64,000 nt of DNA from Ruminiclostridium cellobioparum subsp. termitidis CT1112 (GCF_000350485.1 NZ_AORV01000033.1:62001-126000); one strand, 5' to 3'; positions 20,031-29,544 are shown, numbered from the stretch's first letter. Translations and numbers: made by a program. The notes: generated from the letters alone by a model not told the origin.

Positions 20031-20056
20031 ACGTTGGCTCTTGCCAGCGTTTTTTA
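20031..20056 (+). terminator. riboswitch-controlled terminator
   Basis: ACGTTGGC-TCTT-GCCAGCGT followed by TTTTT. An antiterminator can form instead between TCTGTTT (from the 3' side of P1) and AAACAGA at 20025-20031, giving a transcriptional OFF switch. Confidence 0.9.
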
Positions 20057-20123
20057 ATTATATTTAATTATATATTGTATATAGAAAAAAGAACAGCGTG
20101 TCACAGCGCAGACGGAGGTTATT

Positions 20124-21005
20124 ATGAGAAAACCAATTTTTACAGGATCAGGCGTTGCAATAGTTACTCCATTTACAGATGAAGGTACAGACTACAATAA
20201 ACTTTCCGAATTAATTGAATATCAGATCAGGGAAGGCACCGATGCCATAATTATAGTGGGCACCACAGGCGAGGCGTCTACCATGTATGATGAAGAACAT
20301 AAGGCAGCAATTAAATTTACTGTTGAAAAAGTTGCCGGAAGAGTCCCGGTTATAGCCGGAACAGGAAGCAACCATACCGTACATGCAATAGAGCTGAGCA
20401 AATATGCCCAGGAAGTCGGAGCAGATGCAATACTGACTGTAACCCCTTACTACAATAAAACCACCCAAAAGGGATTATATGAGCATTTCAAGCTTATCGC
20501 AAAAAGTATCAGCATTCCTGCCGTACTATACAACGTGCCTTCCAGAACAAACCTGAATATTGCCCCCGAAACCATCAAGGCATTGTCTGAAATTGACAAT
20601 ATCGTTGCAATCAAGGAATGCAATCTATCTCAGGTGGGCGATGTTGTAAACCTCTGCGGTGAAGATTTTACAGTGTATTCCGGAGAGGACGGAGCTATAG
20701 TCCCCTTCCTTTCCATGGGGGCAAAGGGTGTTATTTCGGTAATGGCAAATATCATACCCAAAGACACTCATGATATTGTGGCAAAATATCTTTCCGGTGA
20801 TGTTGAGGGCAGCCGGAAACTGCAGTTAAAGACTCTTGACCTTATTAAGGCTTTATTTGTTGAAGTCAGTCCCATTCCCATAAAAGCGGCAATGAACCTG
20901 CTCGGTATGAATGTGGGCAGCTGCAGACTGCCTCTGGTTGACATGTCCGAGAAGAATCTGGAACTTCTTAAAAATGAACTGAAGAAATACGGCTTGCTTA
21001 AATAG
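20124..21005 (+). CDS. dapA: 4-hydroxy-tetrahydrodipicolinate synthase
   Basis: A 293-residue (beta/alpha)8 aldolase condensing pyruvate with aspartate semialdehyde in lysine and cell-wall diaminopimelate synthesis. Active-site features are GTTGEASTM, the tyrosine in LYNVPSRT and the Schiff-base lysine in [15 protein letters not shown] lies five bases before the ATG. It is the first gene behind the lysine riboswitch. Confidence 0.98.
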   Translation: MRKPIFTGSGVAIVTPFTDEGTDYNKLSELIEYQIREGTDAIIIVGTTGEASTMYDEEHKAAIKFTVEKVAGRVPVIAGTGSNHTVHAIELSKYAQEVGADAILTVTPYYNKTTQKGLYEHFKLIAKSISIPAVLYNVPSRTNLNIAPETIKALSEIDNIVAIKECNLSQVGDVVNLCGEDFTVYSGEDGAIVPFLSMGAKGVISVMANIIPKDTHDIVAKYLSGDVEGSRKLQLKTLDLIKALFVEVSPIPIKAAMNLLGMNVGSCRLPLVDMSEKNLELLKNELKKYGLLK

Positions 21006-21098
21006 ACGGCTTGCAGATTTGACATAATTGAAACAATAGTTACTTAAAATACTGTTTAACTAATATACTTATAATATAGATTAGGATGTGAAAAACAA

Positions 21099-21863
21099 AT
21101 GATCAATGTTTTACTAAGCGGATGCAATGGAAAGATGGGTCAGGTTATTACCAGGCTGGCTGACGGCTTTAACGGATTAAAGATAGCTGCCGGATTTGAC
21201 ATAAATAATAATATAAATAACCCCTACCCTGTTTTTACTTCATTAAAGGAATGCAATGTAAAGGCCGATGTCATCGTGGATTTTTCAAACCCTAAAGCTT
21301 TCGGTGGTTTGATTGAATTTGCACAGGAGAGGAAAATCCCTGTTGTCATGTGCACCACCGGACTTTCCAGCGAGCAGACTCATGTTTTGAAGGATGAAGT
21401 ATCAAAGCATATTCCTGTGTTTTTTTCAGCGAATATGTCCATCGGGGTTAATTTACTTATTGATCTGGTCAAAAAAGCTGCAAAGGTACTTGAAGGGCAG
21501 TTTGATATTGAAATTGTTGAAAAACACCACAATCAAAAAATCGATGCTCCCAGCGGCACCGCTCTGGCCATCGCAGATGCAATTAACGAAACATTGGAAG
21601 AAAAATGTGAATACATGTATGACAGGCATTCCAGAAGAAAAAAACGCGGCAGGCAGGAAATCGGGATACATGCGGTTCGCGGCGGCACAATCGTAGGCGA
21701 CCACTCGGTAATATTTGCAGGCAATGATGAAATAATTGAAATTAACCACACTGCCACGTCAAAGGAAATATTCGGTGTCGGTGCCTTAAAAGCCTCACTG
21801 TTTCTGGCGGCCAAAAAGCCCGGATTGTATTCAATGACTGATCTGATTGCTGAAATAAAATAA
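21099..21863 (+). CDS. dapB: 4-hydroxy-tetrahydrodipicolinate reductase
   Basis: A 254-residue NAD(P)H-dependent reductase, next step after DapA. The nucleotide-binding loop is SGCNGKMGQVI at the N-terminus, and the catalytic and substrate site EKHHNQKIDAPSGTAL lies near residues 145-160. It lies 93 bases after dapA in the same operon. Confidence 0.98.
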   Translation: MINVLLSGCNGKMGQVITRLADGFNGLKIAAGFDINNNINNPYPVFTSLKECNVKADVIVDFSNPKAFGGLIEFAQERKIPVVMCTTGLSSEQTHVLKDEVSKHIPVFFSANMSIGVNLLIDLVKKAAKVLEGQFDIEIVEKHHNQKIDAPSGTALAIADAINETLEEKCEYMYDRHSRRKKRGRQEIGIHAVRGGTIVGDHSVIFAGNDEIIEINHTATSKEIFGVGALKASLFLAAKKPGLYSMTDLIAEIK

Positions 21864-21891
21864 ATTTTAACTTTTTAAGGAGGAAATTCTT

Positions 21892-22362
21892 ATGTCCAGT
21901 AATTCGGTTACAAGTATGAGTATCCTGTACAATGTAGCACTGGTGACGGCAGACAATCTTCCGAATGATATGCTGCTCATATCAGGAATGTTCAGTAAGA
22001 TAGCAGAAGAAAACATAAATATTGATATGATCAGCCAATCCCCTCCTTATAAAGGAAAAATCAATATTTCCTTCAGTATGCCTGCAGATAACATTGCCAG
22101 GGTCATAGCCCTGCTCAATGCATATAAAAGTTCCGTTCCCGACCTGCGGGTAGGCATTGATTCCAACAGCACCAAGATAAGCGTATTCGGCCAGGCCATG
22201 AAGGAAATACCCGGAGTTGCGGCACGGCTGTTCAGACTCCTGGCAGCCAATGAAATAGAAGTAAAGCTTATCACTACATCCGAAGTTGATATCTCTTTTC
22301 TTATTTATGATAAGGATACCGACAGGGCTGTATCGGCCGTAAAGGAGGAATTCACGCTTTAG
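21892..22362 (+). CDS. stand-alone tandem ACT domain protein
   Basis: A 156-residue protein made almost entirely of two ACT domains (about 13-85 and 90-156), similar to the regulatory C-terminus of aspartokinases (VALVTADNLPND..., IPGVAARLFRLLAANEIEV) but with no kinase domain. It is the third gene of the lysine-riboswitch operon, 28 bases behind dapB with a GGAGG site. I infer a regulatory subunit or amino-acid sensor for the lysine pathway. Partner and ligand are unknown. Confidence 0.85.
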   Translation: MSSNSVTSMSILYNVALVTADNLPNDMLLISGMFSKIAEENINIDMISQSPPYKGKINISFSMPADNIARVIALLNAYKSSVPDLRVGIDSNSTKISVFGQAMKEIPGVAARLFRLLAANEIEVKLITTSEVDISFLIYDKDTDRAVSAVKEEFTL

Positions 22363-22422
22363 AGATCAAAGCTCAAGCGGTAAGTATTTTACTTTGTTTG
22401 ATATTGAATATTGTTTTTACAT

Positions 22423-22466
22423 AAAGGAGCACTGTGCCTTTCAATAAGGTCAGTGCTCCTTTTATA
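22423..22466 (+). terminator. terminator of the dap operon
   Basis: AAAGGAGCACTG (22423-22434) pairs with CAGTGCTCCTTT (22451-22462), followed by TTAT. Confidence 0.88.
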
Positions 22467-22496
22467 AGTCAAGATATTTTTTTATATTAATCTCTT

Positions 22497-23414
22497 TTAT
22501 TTTTCTTCGAAATCATCGGAATCATCAGTTTCGGCCCTATTGCCCTCTTCCTCATAATCCTTTTTGTAGAAGCCCTCTCCGTCATCCTCTTCCTCATCGT
22601 CCTCTTCTTCCAGCTGTTCGGTTTGAGTAACCACATATTTCTTTATAATAGGATTGACATAGAAGTTGTTCATCAAGCCTATAAAGCTGGGCAGCAGGAA
22701 TATATAGAGAATACAGCCAATCAGCACATTAAAGAAGGCGGCATAAGCGATTGCTATGTTTAAAATGAAAAACAGCAGATTGGGCAGGAACTTGAGTATT
22801 GCAAAAATAAAAGCATTTTTGTAAATATTTTTAATGCTTAAATCTACTGTAACCAGCATGGGATAAATGTATAAATGCATTATCACAAAAATTACAAGGG
22901 ATAAAGATACAAAGGATGTAGCAGCAGTAAAGATCAATCCATTTTGACCGGCATAGAAATTAATTGCCAAACCCAGAATATACATTACGGCCAAATCTAT
23001 AACAGTAATTGCCATACCCTGTTTAAAGTTTTTAACAAAGGTTTCCTTGAAATCCCACCATATGAAGGAGTGCTCTTCCCTTGAATAATTCCTCAGGATA
23101 TAGGTAAAGCCAGCCTGTACAGGTCCGAAGGCAATCACCGGAATCAAAGTTAGCAGTGACGCTAAAAAGAGTCTGAGATAAAAATCACCTATCCCACCGG
23201 CGTCAAATTTAATTCTTTGCAAATAAACTTCTGCTATAAAAAAAGCAGCCAGCAATGCAGGAATATTAAATAAGACAAACATCATGTTAACTCTGAGCAA
23301 ATGCCAGAATTTACGCTTTAGTACTTCAAAAAATATAAAAAATCTCGGCTTGGGAGGAGCGTCCTTATCTACTCCAGGGCCCGGTTTATTGTAGTTTGCA
23401 CTGAATAACCCCAC
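22497..23414 (-). CDS. DUF624 family membrane protein (YesL-like)
   Basis: A 305-residue integral membrane protein with about six helices and an unusually acidic C-terminal tail of some 40 residues rich in Glu and Asp (EEEDDEEEDDGEG). The family (YesL, DUF624) is often near carbohydrate uptake genes, but none are seen here. I prefer a GTG start at 23414 with GGAG eight bases upstream. An earlier in-frame ATG would add 23 residues with no ribosome-binding site. Confidence 0.8.
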   Translation of the reverse strand: MGLFSANYNKPGPGVDKDAPPKPRFFIFFEVLKRKFWHLLRVNMMFVLFNIPALLAAFFIAEVYLQRIKFDAGGIGDFYLRLFLASLLTLIPVIAFGPVQAGFTYILRNYSREEHSFIWWDFKETFVKNFKQGMAITVIDLAVMYILGLAINFYAGQNGLIFTAATSFVSLSLVIFVIMHLYIYPMLVTVDLSIKNIYKNAFIFAILKFLPNLLFFILNIAIAYAAFFNVLIGCILYIFLLPSFIGLMNNFYVNPIIKKYVVTQTEQLEEEDDEEEDDGEGFYKKDYEEEGNRAETDDSDDFEEK

Positions 23415-23625
23415 GCGCAACTCTCCTTTTCTTTTTTCACAGTAATAAATACTATGCTGGTATGATAATAAGTATTTTACCAATACTGTGAGCTTCCTTC
23501 AACACATTTTGAAAAAATACTTAATTTATTTACAATTTGTTAACTGACTTAAGCACATGAAAAATCAGTATATATGGGATTTTAAAAATATTTTGCACTA
23601 ATTTCGTATTTTTTATAAATTATTA

Positions 23626-23654
23626 TTGACACTCTCAATATATCCTAGTATAAT
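23626..23654 (+). promoter_or_regulatory. consensus sigma-A promoter of tRNA-Leu
   Basis: TTGACA (23626-23631), 17-base spacer and TATAAT (23649-23654), a perfect consensus, 40 bases before the tRNA. Confidence 0.92.
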
Positions 23655-23694
23655 CATACTTGCTGATGCGGGAACGCATCAAAACACCGCAAAT

Positions 23695-23777
23695 GCGATC
23701 GTGGCGGAACTGGCAGACGCGCACGTTTGAGGGGCGTGTGGGAGACCGTATGGGTTCAAGTCCCATCGATCGCACCA
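23695..23777 (+). tRNA. tRNA-Leu (GAG)
   Basis: Acceptor GCGATCG/CGATCGC, anticodon stem CACGT/GCGTG with loop TTGAGGG (anticodon GAG), a short class II variable arm, T-arm TGGGTTCAAGTCCCA, and encoded CCA. Confidence 0.95.
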
Positions 23778-23780
23778 AAG

Positions 23781-23812
23781 AAAAACCATCGAGTTATTCG
23801 GTGGTTTTTTTG
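23781..23812 (+). terminator. terminator of tRNA-Leu
   Basis: AACCATCG and CGGTGGTT pair (one G-U) and TTTTTT follows. Confidence 0.85.
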
Positions 23813-23903
23813 CTGTTCGTTTATTGGGACTTGAACCCGGGAGGGCTCGGAGCGTTTAGAAAATGTCCTCAATGGACATTTTTAGCTTCGAGTAGGAATA
23901 TTG

Positions 23904-24086
23904 TTAGTTCTGCTTTCTTACAGTCCTATACTCATCATTAAACTGAAAATAGGGACAATTATCAAAAGTGTTTCTGAGAAATTGACTCATTTCATCTTCA
24001 TCCAGATTAACTTCACATTGATAGCAGTTAAATTCATCATCGTAAATATAGTTTATACAGCATTCACAATTTGTTTTGCCTTTCAT
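23904..24086 (-). CDS. small cysteine-rich protein, DUF6472-like (60 aa)
   Basis: A 60-residue protein with cysteines in CECCINY, CYQC and CPYF, an acidic LDEDEM segment and an aromatic C-terminus. The four or more cysteines suggest a zinc-ribbon-like fold. It resembles the clostridial family DUF6472 from memory, whose function is unknown. The start at 24086 is preferred because a GAGG site precedes it. An in-frame ATG lies 18 bases upstream. Confidence 0.7.
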   Translation of the reverse strand: MKGKTNCECCINYIYDDEFNCYQCEVNLDEDEMSQFLRNTFDNCPYFQFNDEYRTVRKQN

Positions 24087-24180
24087 CCTCAAGCCTCCCC
24101 GCAAGTGGTATCTTTTGTCTCTGTTTCTCTCTATGGTAGCATTTTATTTCTTAAAACAGAAGAGTGCTTTAACACATATT

Positions 24181-24984
24181 TCAATTGCTTATTAAAGTAT
24201 TAATGGAATAGTAGTCCTCTCTCGAACCGGGGGAGAAACTATAATACTGGCTGCTAAGATACTTGAAATTCATGCGTTTGGCCGATGGCAGCAAATAGGC
24301 TGAAATTGTCGATCCCCTTCGCCGTCTCCTGTTCAGTGCTTCAATTATTCTGTCTCCCGAGGTTATGCCTATACCGTGTCCATAATACAGACCATTTTCC
24401 AATAAAAAAACATTTTCACCCTGCCACTCAGGCTTCAGAGGATCAACATCAGGATTTTTAAAATACCTGCAATCCCCCGGCAGATAATCGGCTACCCTCA
24501 TATAGTCCACTATTCCCATATCATTGTCCAGGTGCTGCCAGTTCATAAGATATATCCTTGGAAACATTCTGTTGAACAATGCTTCCGGCAGTACATCAAC
24601 CAGTGCCTTATAATATACGATGACCATTGCCGTGGCACATTCGGTACCATATTTGGAACTGTTTATGTATATATCCTTTATGGCATCCGAAGGTTTGACT
24701 CCGCTTTTTAATTCAAAGCCTCCTTCACCCGTCCTGTACCAGAACTCCGGATTGCATTTGGACTTTCTAAAGACTAAAAAATCCATACGGCTTCTATTCA
24801 GGTCTTTAGCAGCATTTACAATGCTTCTTCTCAGGGTCAGTTCAAATTTAAGTTCATTCAGAGAAGCATAATTATAAACCTGGCTACTGGTCATTAAAAT
24901 ACTTAAAGTTTTTCCTTCGACAGTGTTTGTTCCATATTGACCAACAATACTTGAGTCAACCGGGTTACCGTTTATTCTAATCAT
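24181..24984 (-). CDS. tgl: protein-glutamine gamma-glutamyltransferase (spore coat)
   Basis: A 267-residue transglutaminase of the Bacillus Tgl type, which cross-links coat proteins such as GerQ in spores. The active-site cysteine is C116 in KYGTECATAMVIVYY, the same position as in Bacillus subtilis Tgl. NWQHLDND and GHGIGI further match the family. The ATG at 24984 overlaps the stop of the preceding gene by eight bases, which fixes the start and implies translational coupling. Confidence 0.92.
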   Translation of the reverse strand: MIRINGNPVDSSIVGQYGTNTVEGKTLSILMTSSQVYNYASLNELKFELTLRRSIVNAAKDLNRSRMDFLVFRKSKCNPEFWYRTGEGGFELKSGVKPSDAIKDIYINSSKYGTECATAMVIVYYKALVDVLPEALFNRMFPRIYLMNWQHLDNDMGIVDYMRVADYLPGDCRYFKNPDVDPLKPEWQGENVFLLENGLYYGHGIGITSGDRIIEALNRRRRRGSTISAYLLPSAKRMNFKYLSSQYYSFSPGSREDYYSINTLISN

Positions 24985-25954
24985 TCTGATTCCCCACCAT
25001 CCTCTCAGCCATCTCAATTTGCTTTTCTAAAGGACTATGGAGCCATTTGCTCCACTTATACCTGTCAGAACGGCAAAGATAATCGGAACAGTTTGAAAGC
25101 AGCAGCTTTACATCATCATCGAGCTTGTTGAAGTTATCCAGATATGTAACCTCTTCCTTGCGCAAGGCTCTGGACTGCTCCGTCATAATACTACCGACAG
25201 GTCTCTGCAGATACTTGGCTTCCAGGGAAACCTCATATCTCATAGGATCTATTGTCTGTTGATTTGAAGAACCTGTGAAATATAAAAAATTCTGATTCCT
25301 GTTGATCCATCTCGACGCAATTTGATGCTGTTTCCTGGCATCATTATTTCTGTTGTCAAGGTCGGGGATGAAATTTAGAAATTTCCGGGCAAGTTCGACG
25401 TCTTTTGGATTGGCGGAACGCAATCTGTTAGCCAGAGTATTTAAATTTTGCGGATTCAGGGTCTCAAAAAATACCCAGGTCAGATCATAAGTATATGACC
25501 CTTTTCTGTGGCGGTCAAATATAAGAGTTTCAACAGTTCTCAGACAGCTTCTGTCATTATATAACTTGCAAAGAACAATTGCCGAAGTGTCAAGAACCTG
25601 GTCGAATTCGTCACTCAGTCCGTCCTCCGAAGAACCCGACTCCAATATCCACCTGGCAGCTGTAAGATTCTCCTGTATATTTCCAGACTGCAGCCTCTCA
25701 GAATCAAGCTCTTCATCTGCCAGCACCTGATTTATGAGATCCATTGCATACTTGTTCCGGTTGCTTAAGCGTTCATTAAGCCCGACATTATTAATCTCGT
25801 TGTGAAGTACAAAAAGTGAAGGAAATAGTAAATTCTTTTGATTAAGTGACTTTAGTGCCTCTTCAACATCGTTGTCTACCATATCTCGAAAAATTGTGGC
25901 CAATTTGTCGCTTCCGTAATAGATCCTTATTTCATCAAATAATGCAATACTCAT
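24977..25954 (-). CDS. hypothetical protein coupled to tgl (325 aa)
   Basis: A soluble, mostly helical protein, acidic in its first half, with no motif I recognise. It overlaps the tgl start, so both proteins are made together and probably late in sporulation. That suggests a coat or coat-assembly role, or a substrate or chaperone of Tgl, by position only. The start is an ATG about ten bases after a GAGG site. Confidence 0.75.
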   Translation of the reverse strand: MSIALFDEIRIYYGSDKLATIFRDMVDNDVEEALKSLNQKNLLFPSLFVLHNEINNVGLNERLSNRNKYAMDLINQVLADEELDSERLQSGNIQENLTAARWILESGSSEDGLSDEFDQVLDTSAIVLCKLYNDRSCLRTVETLIFDRHRKGSYTYDLTWVFFETLNPQNLNTLANRLRSANPKDVELARKFLNFIPDLDNRNNDARKQHQIASRWINRNQNFLYFTGSSNQQTIDPMRYEVSLEAKYLQRPVGSIMTEQSRALRKEEVTYLDNFNKLDDDVKLLLSNCSDYLCRSDRYKWSKWLHSPLEKQIEMAERMVGNQND

Positions 25955-26038
25955 ACAATACGTCCTCTTTCATAATATCGTATGTAATCATTATATGATA
26001 ACAATCCTATAAGTTTACAAATTACGGCTAAAACATTC

Positions 26039-26326
26039 TTACTTCAAATTTATAAAAAATTTAAAAATGCCTAATGTTTTTGTTATCTGAGTGTTTGCAA
26101 GCTTTGTTTCATATGTAGAGAACAGAACATAATTATGTCTTTCAGTTACTGGCTCCACCAGAAGATCGGATATTTTTGAAATTGCTTTTCCCAACGTACC
26201 CTGGGAGTTATAGTTCAACTGATCTGCAAGTCTGCCGTTGACCCAGGAATTGTAATCTGCCTGGGATGGGTTGGTCAAAGCCAATATAAAAATTAAGATT
26301 ACTATGATTGCAAGAAATTTTTTCAA
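26039..26326 (-). CDS. DUF4359-like exported protein (95 aa)
   Basis: An N-terminal hydrophobic segment (residues 4-18), then NPSQADYNSWV, which is the start typical of DUF4359 proteins, and a hydrophobic C-terminal stretch. Probably secreted or membrane-anchored; function unknown. It stands about 85 bases upstream of the tgl partner gene on the same strand but is a separate unit in appearance. Confidence 0.65.
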   Translation of the reverse strand: MKKFLAIIVILIFILALTNPSQADYNSWVNGRLADQLNYNSQGTLGKAISKISDLLVEPVTERHNYVLFSTYETKLANTQITKTLGIFKFFINLK

Positions 26327-26519
26327 AATACGCCTCCCGTTATACCAGTACTATGCCACCGGTAATATACTTTTTAAAGTTGACATAGTACCAGAGAATA
26401 ATATTATTCACAGCATTTCTAAATAATGTATATGGTATCATAAAACAAATATGCTGGAAAGTATAAAAAGCTGCTGCTTATTTTTTTCAAATGAATGAGC
26501 CCGGCACAATGAAAGTTCT

Positions 26520-27653
26520 TCAGCTCACAGCCCTTCCCCTTTTATCCTCATACATCAGTTTGTCAATATGCTTGTAAAACTTTTGTATGGAAACTCCTGA
26601 TTTGGTTTTGTATATGTCATACCCAATGCTGAGACTTATTTCATACGGAATATCATTTTTGCTGTTATATACTTCAATGTACTCTTTAAGCCGTCTTATC
26701 ATACTTATGAGCTCAGACTCCTCCATTATTTCCATAACAACAACAAATTCATCACCGCCGTATCTGGCTATGAAGTCATCTTTCCTGAAATTCTTTTTAA
26801 GAATTTCGGCTACACAGATTAATGCATTATCACCTGCGGTATGCCCGTATAAGTCGTTTATCTGCTTGAAGGAGTCAACATCGATCATTATACCGGCCAG
26901 ATATTTGGATTGCACCCTGCTTTTTATTTTCTGATACAAATAATTGTCCAGCTGCCTCCGGTTGTACAAACCTGTCAGATAGTCGGTGTATAACCGGTTG
27001 TTCTGGATATTAATAAAAACAATCAGCAGAGAGAAGGCCATGCATATCCATATCACGGATATCCCGTAAAACATTATTTGAAAAACAGCGCTGAGAAACG
27101 GCGGAAAGGCAGAGGCAATGAGGGCTGTGTATTGCCTCCTGTCAATGCGGTCCTTCCTGCTGACCAGCATGACAAATGTATAGACAAAATAGAAATAACA
27201 TATGAGACACATGAGCAGAAACAATTTTCCCCTGTAATATACATTGTTGCTGTCGACATAAAATAATAAGCCTGTTGCCGGACTTAAAAGAGCCAGTACC
27301 GCATTAAAAAGTACCGGCAGACTCAACGGCAGGCTGATTTTTTTGACACGCTTTATATCCTTGTTAATCTGAAAATCGGCATAAACGGACCAAAGCATGC
27401 AAGGCACGGGATTGAGAATGTAATAGACCGTATTGGATATAATATTCATGTACCTTGCAGGGTCCCCGCTTTTCATATTCAGAACCCACGTTGCTGTATC
27501 TACTATTAAGATCAATATATTAAAAAATAATATAAGCATAAATAGCTTCTGATCATATAAATATTTTTCTTTTTTATTTCTCATATTAAAAAATATTATT
27601 ATCAGGATAGTGGCAGCAATCAAATTAATTTCTATATAACTGAACATCAGCAT
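26520..27653 (-). CDS. membrane diguanylate cyclase (GGDEF)
   Basis: A 377-residue protein with seven or eight membrane helices in residues 1-200 and a GGDEF domain at about 215-370. The active-site loop ARYGGDEFVVV is intact and RKDD five residues before it is a proper RxxD inhibitory site, so c-di-GMP synthesis with product feedback is expected. The membrane part resembles a sensor but its ligand cannot be read from sequence. The start at 27653 follows a GGTGG site. Confidence 0.9.
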   Translation of the reverse strand: MLMFSYIEINLIAATILIIIFFNMRNKKEKYLYDQKLFMLILFFNILILIVDTATWVLNMKSGDPARYMNIISNTVYYILNPVPCMLWSVYADFQINKDIKRVKKISLPLSLPVLFNAVLALLSPATGLLFYVDSNNVYYRGKLFLLMCLICYFYFVYTFVMLVSRKDRIDRRQYTALIASAFPPFLSAVFQIMFYGISVIWICMAFSLLIVFINIQNNRLYTDYLTGLYNRRQLDNYLYQKIKSRVQSKYLAGIMIDVDSFKQINDLYGHTAGDNALICVAEILKKNFRKDDFIARYGGDEFVVVMEIMEESELISMIRRLKEYIEVYNSKNDIPYEISLSIGYDIYKTKSGVSIQKFYKHIDKLMYEDKRGRAVS

Positions 27654-27790
27654 ATTTCCACCTTGCACTTTACACAAAAACAATATGTATCATATTTATT
27701 TATAATACAGTTTTCATTTTGAATAATCTGTCGAAGGATGTCGTTTATCTCTTTTGGTTTTTGTGTAATTTTTAATTAAAAATCTATCAT

Positions 27791-29233
27791 TTATTCTGCC
27801 TTGCTGACCTTTCTCAACCTGCCTTTTATGGGGGTTTTCTGGAGCTCTCCGTAGACCAGCTCCCCCTTGTTGTTAAGTATTTCCACAAAGGTGGAAACAT
27901 CAGCGATATTTATTATTCCTATGTCCTCTGCCGACATGCCTTTAATATTACAAAGCGTTCCCACAATATCCACCGGCCTCATTTTTGTTTTCTTGCCGGC
28001 GTTTATATGCAATTTCAATATTTCCTTATTCATTCGTGCACCTTTTGCCTGTTTCAGGACAGGGGCGGAAATCATTTTCTCGGCAAATTGTTCTTTTAAG
28101 CTGTTTACCGTCTCGGGAGAGGGTCTTTCTCCCGCTGGTATTTCCTTGCCCGTATATTGTTCTATTGCAGCCATATACTTTTCGTCATTATGCGTAGCAA
28201 AAGTGATTGCCTTGCCGGTACTGTCGACGCGTCCGGTTCTCCCTACCCTGTGCACGTAGTCTTCACTGTCAATGGGAACATCGTAGTTGATTACCAGTGA
28301 TATCTTATCTATGTCTATTCCTCTGGCTGCTACGTCGGTTGCAACCAGATATCTGAACCGGCCCTGCTTGAATTCATTCATCACTTTGAGCCTGTCCCGC
28401 TGTTCCATCCCGCCGTGGATTTTCTCACAGGTATATTTGAGCTTTTCAAGTTCATGCTGCAGCGCATCTACCATGTGTTTCGTGTTGCAGAAAATTATGC
28501 AGCTCTCAGGATTTTCAACAATTGTAATATCCCTGAGCAATCCCAATTTATCCTTCGCCTCAATCCGGCATTGTTCCTGAAGTATCCTTCCGGCAATTGT
28601 GCTCTGTTCTTCAATTTCAATGAGCTCCGGAGCTTTCATATACCTGCCGCATAACTCTTTTATGGTCCCCGGCATGGTAGCAGACAGCAATACAGTCAGC
28701 CTGTCCCCGGACAATCGGGCTATTATATCCTCAATTTGCTCAATAAACCCCATGTTCAGCATTTCATCAGCTTCATCGATAACCAGATATTTTATATTCG
28801 AAGTGTCCAGGGTGGCTCTGTCCAGATGATCTATCAAACGCCCGGGGGTACCTACCACAATGTGAGCTTTTTGCCTAAGCTCCTTTTCCTGATTATAAAA
28901 AGATGACTTGCCGTATACAGCCGGTACTTTGAGCCTCTTGAATCTGCCGATATTAAATATATCCTCCTTTACCTGTATGGCCAGTTCCCTGGTTGGAGTA
29001 ATCACCAGAGCCTGGGGTTTATTTTCAGCCCACTCCACCATATGGCATACCGGAATTGCAAAAGAAGCGGTCTTTCCGCTCCCCGTACGGGATTTCACTA
29101 TTATATCCCTTTTGTTCAGCAAAGCAGGGATAACTTTCTGCTGAACAGCTGTGGGACTTTTATAATCAAGCATTTCAATTGCTTTTATGATATCACCGCT
29201 TAAATGAAAATCACTGAAACTAAACTCTGTCAT
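27791..29233 (-). CDS. dbpA: DEAD-box RNA helicase, DbpA/YxiN type
   Basis: A 480-residue ATP-dependent RNA helicase. Motifs are the Q-motif PTAVQQKVIPA, Walker A SRTGSGKTAS, PTRELAIQ, VIDEADEML, LSATMPG, and HRVGRTGR. The last 75 residues form the DbpA RNA-binding domain that, in YxiN and DbpA, recognises hairpin 92 of 23S rRNA, so the protein likely works in late 50S assembly. It is followed at the other end by an unrelated DUF1905 gene. Confidence 0.93.
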   Translation of the reverse strand: MTEFSFSDFHLSGDIIKAIEMLDYKSPTAVQQKVIPALLNKRDIIVKSRTGSGKTASFAIPVCHMVEWAENKPQALVITPTRELAIQVKEDIFNIGRFKRLKVPAVYGKSSFYNQEKELRQKAHIVVGTPGRLIDHLDRATLDTSNIKYLVIDEADEMLNMGFIEQIEDIIARLSGDRLTVLLSATMPGTIKELCGRYMKAPELIEIEEQSTIAGRILQEQCRIEAKDKLGLLRDITIVENPESCIIFCNTKHMVDALQHELEKLKYTCEKIHGGMEQRDRLKVMNEFKQGRFRYLVATDVAARGIDIDKISLVINYDVPIDSEDYVHRVGRTGRVDSTGKAITFATHNDEKYMAAIEQYTGKEIPAGERPSPETVNSLKEQFAEKMISAPVLKQAKGARMNKEILKLHINAGKKTKMRPVDIVGTLCNIKGMSAEDIGIINIADVSTFVEILNNKGELVYGELQKTPIKGRLRKVSKAE

Positions 29234-29266
29234 TTATTCAACTCTTTCTTTATCTTTATGCTGTCA

Positions 29267-29530
29267 TTATCTTTCCCGGATTGTTACCTTTATTGTATCA
29301 CCGGGCTGTTTTCCGATTTTCGCCCTGATTTCCTTCCTGATACCTATAATATGGCGGGGTGTTTTCATCCTCACCAGACTGCCCTCATAGAGCTCGCCAT
29401 CAAAGGAAGCCAGTACCTTCACCCTGCCTTTTCCAAACTCCTGTCTTACATCATAGGGAAATTCTATATACGCACCGTCAATGTCAGGTACTTTTTTTAT
29501 TTCGGCTTCAAACTCATATATTTTGCTCAT
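29267..29530 (-). CDS. DUF1905 domain protein (87 aa)
   Basis: A small beta-rich protein starting MSKIYEFEAEIKKV, with IEFPYDVRQEFGKGRVKV and MKTPRHIIGIRKEIR as DUF1905 landmarks. Function unknown; the fold is barrel-like in the family. The start at 29530 is chosen for GGAGGG upstream. It lies 15 bases downstream of the aldolase gene and is probably in the same operon. Confidence 0.85.
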   Translation of the reverse strand: MSKIYEFEAEIKKVPDIDGAYIEFPYDVRQEFGKGRVKVLASFDGELYEGSLVRMKTPRHIIGIRKEIRAKIGKQPGDTIKVTIRER

Positions 29531-29544
29531 GAGATGCATCCCTC

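Noticed and set aside
23660-23941. A 93-residue open frame over tRNA-Leu
   Set aside because: It reads through the tRNA and its terminator, so it is spurious.
25955-26038. Sporulation sigma-E promoter before the tgl partner gene
   Set aside because: A CATACGAT-like -10 is present but no convincing -35 at the right distance.
26350-26395. Short inverted repeat GTACTATG...CATAGTAC as terminator
   Set aside because: Only eight pairs with a loop of about 27 bases and no T-run; too weak to call.
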